Of a stretch of DNA of 64,000 nucleotides, positions 40,501 to 46,500 are shown piece by piece. Below the pieces are notes generated by a model that had not been told where the DNA came from, made no database searches, and saw nothing but the letters and a program-made list of their open reading frames with translations. Positions within the stretch are counted from its first letter, which is position 1; each line of letters starts with the position of its first letter. Source of the stretch: Siderastrea siderea (taxonomy: Eukaryota; Cnidaria; Anthozoa; Scleractinia; Rhizangiidae); the NCBI GenBank assembly GCA_964030785.1, contig OZ034978.1, positions 1,342,501-1,406,500 on the forward strand. Reading direction: 5' to 3'. The position numbers and the translations under genes are program-made.

Positions 40501-43500
40501 GGTCTGTGGCCTTGGAAATCTGGGCGGGGGGAGGGGTCTAGAGGTACAGGAAATCCGGAAGGAAGGAAGGTTCTGGAATAACCCAATAAGAGATAAGCAT
40601 ACATAAAATGCAATAACTTAATATGAAAGAAAAACGAGAGCTGTCTCACATAATTTATGTATGGTCTAGCTGAAAATACAACTTTAAATTTAAAGACATT
40701 TATTTATTTGTTCCACCCTCCTGTGATATGTTTTTTGTTTGCACTTCATACTGGTCAAATTTCACCCAGATACAATATTTCTACATCTTTATCATTAAAA
40801 TACCTTCCAATGAAATCCACACCAACCCTAAAAATTCACCAATTTTCCCACTGAAATCTCTTCAAAAACAAATTGTGATAGACTGTCATTTTGAATTGTT
40901 TTCAGGAGCCATAATCAGGGACGGAGACTGTAAGTGCGGGTTCCACATGGCCCCATCAAAAAAGACAAACGCGCTATTTTGAGAGAAAATTGCGCCACCC
41001 CCAACGTCATAAACGCGCGTGGACACACTCAAATTTGCGTGTACAACGAGGGAGCGCTAGATATGATAGATAACCTGGCAACAAAGCGCGTAGCGCCAAA
41101 ATGGTTATAATTATTTGATATCCAGCAAGCCCAAGTAGAAAAATTGTTTTAATTATTAAAAAGGCAATCACTAATTGCTATGAAATCAAGAAAGAGAAAA
41201 AAAGAGAGAAACTCTGAGATAATTTAAGAATCGATCGCGATCAAATGACGGACCGAAAAAGGCGCCAAAACCTTGCAAAGTGTTGCAGCGTTTCTTTATG
41301 GAGCTGAATGAATCAATGAAACTGCTCTGAAGAGAATGTACAAGCACGTGCAAGGTTTGGGAAAAATCTTCCAATTATGGACTCTTAAATGTGGTATGTG
41401 TTTGATTTTTCCTGAAAAATTGTTCTAATCATCGTTCAAAGTGGATTGAAGCTGTATGATCTCATCGCTATAGCTGCAGGAGTTCAAATGAACGAGTTTG
41501 TAATCACTCCGCTCGCACAATGCTGACAACGGAGCCATCATATGTTTGTTTGATCGAAACAAGACTATGGAGGTGAGGAACATTAGAATTCACCATCTTA
41601 CTTTTTTGATCGCAAACCACAAAATGCAGTTGTTCTCAGTTTAGAGCCCGCGGACGGAATGGTAAAAGCAACTCACAAACAACTTTGAGATCAATTTAAC
41701 CTATTTTACATGGCAGCCGATTTCTATCTGAACATTTGGAGCTGCCGGAACACAGAGAGAGCTACAACGAGTACAGGTAAACCACTGTCAATTTTGCGTG
41801 GTATTGCCAAAAAATGTCGCCCTTTCTGGCACTGAATTTGTTCAACGTTTTTTGTTCAGACTGCTGCATTTGTACTGACTCGCCATAATAGTGTGACAAT
41901 TTTTATTAAATGATTCTCTCCCATTTCAATGTGCTTTATTTTGTCTTGCCTCAATATTTCGGAGTCAAAGCCTTCCGTATAAAACCTACTGTTTGTGAAA
42001 TTTTAAGAATAAGTGATTGACCTGACGATGAAAGAAATTGTAAACACAGTGCTAAATGCTTAAATTTCTATTTCTACAGTGTTTCTTTTCGTTCCTAAGA
42101 AATCAAGCACTCTGAAACAACTTAGTTTAATGTCTCAGTGACATTCAGTTGTAATTTCTCCTTAATTTGGCTTCGATACGAACTGATTTTTCTCTCCCCT
42201 GGGTTGCTGGCGGAGAAAAAAAATTTTCAGCAGGCTCACTCTGTCGTTGAAACCCTTGCCACGCCCACTGCGCTGTGTATCCCTTATAGGTTCGTAAATT
42301 GCTCAGTAAGTAATATTCAGTACTAGGGCAGCATGAAGTTTCACTTCATTTGTCTCCTTCTCATCGACAGAAGTAGTTTTTTCTTGGTGTTTTTCCACAG
42401 GCAGCCCAAATTGGCAGTATGTGTACTAGGAGATTTCATTGACAGTCTAAATATAATAAACGAACAAGTTGAAATGAAAACGCAAATAAAGAAACGTGTA
42501 AATAAAACATTGCTTACGTTTTATTTGTTGTTGCTTGATGTGTATTGACTGTCCTGGGAGCTATTTACACAAATTTTAAATTTCGCTGATTAGTACCATA
42601 ATGTTCTGTCCTTTATATAGCGAAGCAAGGCTGGCGGGTGAGAAACGAAGAGACTTTTCAACGGAGCTCGACAAAAGCACTCAAAATACTCCCACCTCCA
42701 CAAAATCCGAACCAGTACAGTCCCGCTTGCAATACTTTCCGAAAAGTTTCTCTTCGGAGTCAAAAGTTCACAATAAGTGGGCAAAAATCTCGCCGTTTTC
42801 GCCACAAAAGCGGCCTTTTGTCTTTCGGCTTATCCACTCGCCGATCGCTGCCGACACGGGTACGCGCCATCATAACAAAATTGCTCCCGACCCCGGGTAG
42901 GCTTCGTTTATTTGAACCAGCGAAAACTGCTTCCATGTGGGGGCATAGAGAGTTTAGAATTTAACCTCGCGCATGGACGAAGCACGTGAAACAGGTCAAG
43001 GTTACAGAGTTGGCGCGAACTCGGCGGAAAAACAATTTTTGCCAGCTTGAAGGAAAAAAATTTTTGTTTCGTGCGGTGCTCTTTTATCGTGGTTGGTAGT
43101 GTTCATCTTGTTCTCTTGTGCTGCCCTGAAAATTGTTGCTACGTAACAGTTCTACTAGGAGCTAACTCTAAACTCTCTAGGCCTCCACACGGGAGCAGTT
43201 TTCGCTGGGTCAGATTAACGAAGCATACCCGGGGTCGGGAGCAATTTTGTTACGATGGCGCGTACCCGTGTCGGCAGCGATCGGCGAGCGGATAAGACGA
43301 AAGACAAAAGACCGCTTTTGTGGCGAAAACGGCGAGATTTTTGCCTACTTATTGTGAACTTTTGACTCTGAAGAGAAAACTTTAGGAAAGTAATGCAAGC
43401 AGGACTGTATTGGTTCGGATTTTGTGGAGGTGGGAGTATTTTGAGTGCTTTTGTGGAGCTCTGTTGAAAAGTCTCTTCGTTTCTCACCCGCCAGCCTTGC

Positions 43501-46500
43501 TTCGCTATATAAAGGCCAGAACATACGGTACTAATCAGCGAAATTTAAAACTTGTGTAAATAGCTCCCAGGACAGTCAAGACACATCAAGCAACAACAAA
43601 TAAAACGTAAGCAATGTTTTATTTACAAGTTTCTTTATTTGTGTTTTCATTTCAACTTGTTCGTTTATTATATTTAGACTGTCAATGAAATATTCTAGTA
43701 ACCCATACTGCCAATTTGGGCTGCCTGTGGTTTTTCCAGTTCTCTATTTTGTTGATGATTGATAACGCACCGCGAGAGCATTTGATTGAAAATAAAGCAC
43801 ACTTTTCGCTATTTTTTGTCTTCATTTCGGTCCATTTTGGCCACTTCAGTAAAGGTGGAAATTATTTCAGAAAACATACGCTGAGAAACCTGGCAAACGT
43901 TTTCTTGCCTGATTTGGTAGTTTGAATTTTTGTTACTATTTTCTTTTGCGGTGGAAAAAGTGAAAATGATTTGTCAGTGCGTAACTTAGCTTCACACCAT
44001 GCTTTTCCGCTTCACACCATGTCTTTTCCGCTTTCCTGCTTGATTCGCCTTCAACTGTTTTTCGTAGTTCGATGCCTTTTTTGCCCGCAAAACGTTTCAT
44101 CTGCCTAACAGGGAAATCCTTGTCCGACATGTCTGACGCATCTTCGACACCGGATTTGTCTAAAACAATTCTCACTGCCATCATCAGAATCACTTGTATA
44201 ATCCTCATATTCAGAGTCACTATCCAGAAAGTTCTCCCCAAGGGCTTGCCTTAAATTTGGAAGTGACATTGACGACAGAAACTAAATTTCTTCATCTCCA
44301 ACGAAGGTAATTTCCGACGCCATTTTGTTTGTTTTTCTTTGCACGGAGTCCTCGCGACACACACGCATTCATGTCACTCGCGATGGCGCAATTTTTTCTA
44401 AAAATAGCACATTTTGTCTTTTTCGATGGGGCCAATGCCACTACTGAAAACGGTATTTAGTTACGGTCTCTGTCCCCGATTATGGCTCCTGATTGTCTTG
44501 CAAAAGTTGAAGTTTGTATTTAACAAAGGGCTGCTAATAAGTAGAAGAATACCAAAAATCCACAATCTTTCCTGTCTATGGTTGGAAATTAATAAAGTGT
44601 CTTTGACAATCAAGAATGCATAGCAATGCAGAAGGTCTACTTATCTGTCACTTATTTCACACTTAGTTTTGTCTGCCTGGTAACTCAAGAACATGTTGTG
44701 TGCAGAACACTAATTATTAACAGTTGAAAATAGGGCTAGTGTAGCAACCAACATTTGTCTTCATCTCCTCTGCTTCTTAGCTTAAAAGAAATCTGTATTT
44801 CTCCGATTTGTCAAAAATTCAATATGAACTTGCTGTCTTTTACATACTTGAATTTTTGGGTATGGTTTATTTCTGACCCTACATGTACTAGCTGAAATTG
44901 GTTAGTGTGGGTAATCCTCCAGGCAGGTAATTGGCCCGGAAATTAAGGTTCATGCAATTAATTTGCTTGATGTGATGTGATGACGAGTTTTAGAATGTTG
45001 CTGTAAGAAGTGATTCAAACACACTTCAAGAAGGAGGTTTCTTGAGGGATTTTGAAACTGGGACTTGTGCCAAACATCGCTCTACAGTTAAGAAATGATG
45101 CATTTTAACTGGTTCTTTCGCTTGTGTAGCAGTCATTTCTGTTTCCTTTTAGCCAAGTGGGAGAAGCCTGTCAGTGAGCCAATACAAGCGGGAGATGCGG
45201 GATGGCATGGGGCGAAAAGGAGTAATTTCTTTGCTCCTTTTCTTACAATCAACATCCACTTGCATCTCCCGCTTGGCTCTCGCTTCTATCGCTTGCATGG
45301 CTAAAAGGAAACAGAAAGGACTGCTACACAGGCTATTGGTTCTTCAATTTTGCTTGCTCCAATCAACATTTGCCAACTAATTCACATGGGTATAGAAAAG
45401 TTGTATGAAACCAACCTGCAGATACCTAATATGGTTTCCTTCTGTATAACTTAAGTTAAACAATCAAAGCTGATCACAGTACCTCTATCACAACATCAGG
45501 TTTAGTTGTGAGTATGGGTGAGCCGCTTCCCTGTGGCACTTCGTATCGTATCGTGTATGTCAATTTGCCACCATAGGATGAAATCTGCAAATGGGCAATA
45601 ATTAGTAACAATTTCAAAATTCCAACATTTTTACATTCAAAAGCGATTTAATATAATTTGCAGTTAATTTTATGTATAATTGAGAAACAAAAAAAGAGAA
45701 GGCCGCCGATAGATCAAAAATTTGGGCAAAATGAAATGATGATTGCTGTATGGAAAGTATATTTACCTTCTTTCCCAGATACTCCTTTGGTGCCACCCAG
45801 TAAACTGGTTTACCCTTTTCATTCCTTTGACTGCTTATAGCAGCATAAAGATTAGTGTCTCCAATTTTCACGACTTGTGCTGGAGTGTTCTCTATATTCC
45901 AGCCATCCATGCTGTTCACTTTTGACCTTACAACATAAAAGAAAAGGGTGATTGCATGCATGCCATGAAAATAATACCTAACATCTACTTTAAAAGTGAT
46001 ATTACACTAATACTTAATTACAATATTTACAATATTTAATTACACTAATATTAAATAACAAAAAAATGATAATTAAGAATCGATGAAGTCTTTAAGGAGT
46101 TCATCAACACAAGTCCCCCTGTACAGTATCTAACAGGTTAATTTAAGACCAGAGTATCCAACTGGTCTGCAGAAGATCTTGAGTTGACTATCATCATTAC
46201 AAACCATACAGGTTTTCTCCATACACGACAGAGTTCACAATCCACTTTATTTCTCTATTTTTCCTCTAAATTTTAAGTAACATATCTCATCCAAAAAATG
46301 AATTGTAATCACACCAGGGCTGACAAGCTGTTAGCTTTTTTCAGGCTGAAAGGTAAGACGTGGGGACTGGGAAGGGATTGGGAAGTGGAGGCATTGACAA
46401 TTGGAAAATAATGTTGTCACCAAACTCCAATTAACCCAAAAACTTGCCAGAAGAGGGTGGATAAACAAACCCTCACAGGCTCTCTTCCATCTTTCCTACT

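Larger units (their letters stand above)
40903..44491. mobile_element. 3.6-kb hAT-like element with 8-bp target duplication and large internal palindrome
   Basis: Ends CAGGAGCCATAATC on both sides in opposite orientation, with further matching inward (GGCCCCATC, AAATTGCGCCA). Flanks ATTGTTTT (40895-40902) and ATTGTCTT (44492-44499) match at 7 of 8 positions. CAG ends with an 8-bp duplication fit hAT. The interior has a long inverted duplication (see separate entry) and no full transposase. Confidence 0.8.

Noticed and set aside
42590..43487. Mirror-image ORFs (such as those containing [14 protein letters not shown]) as a duplicated gene
   Set aside because: They are the two arms of one palindrome inside a transposon, with no recognisable domain and competing frames.
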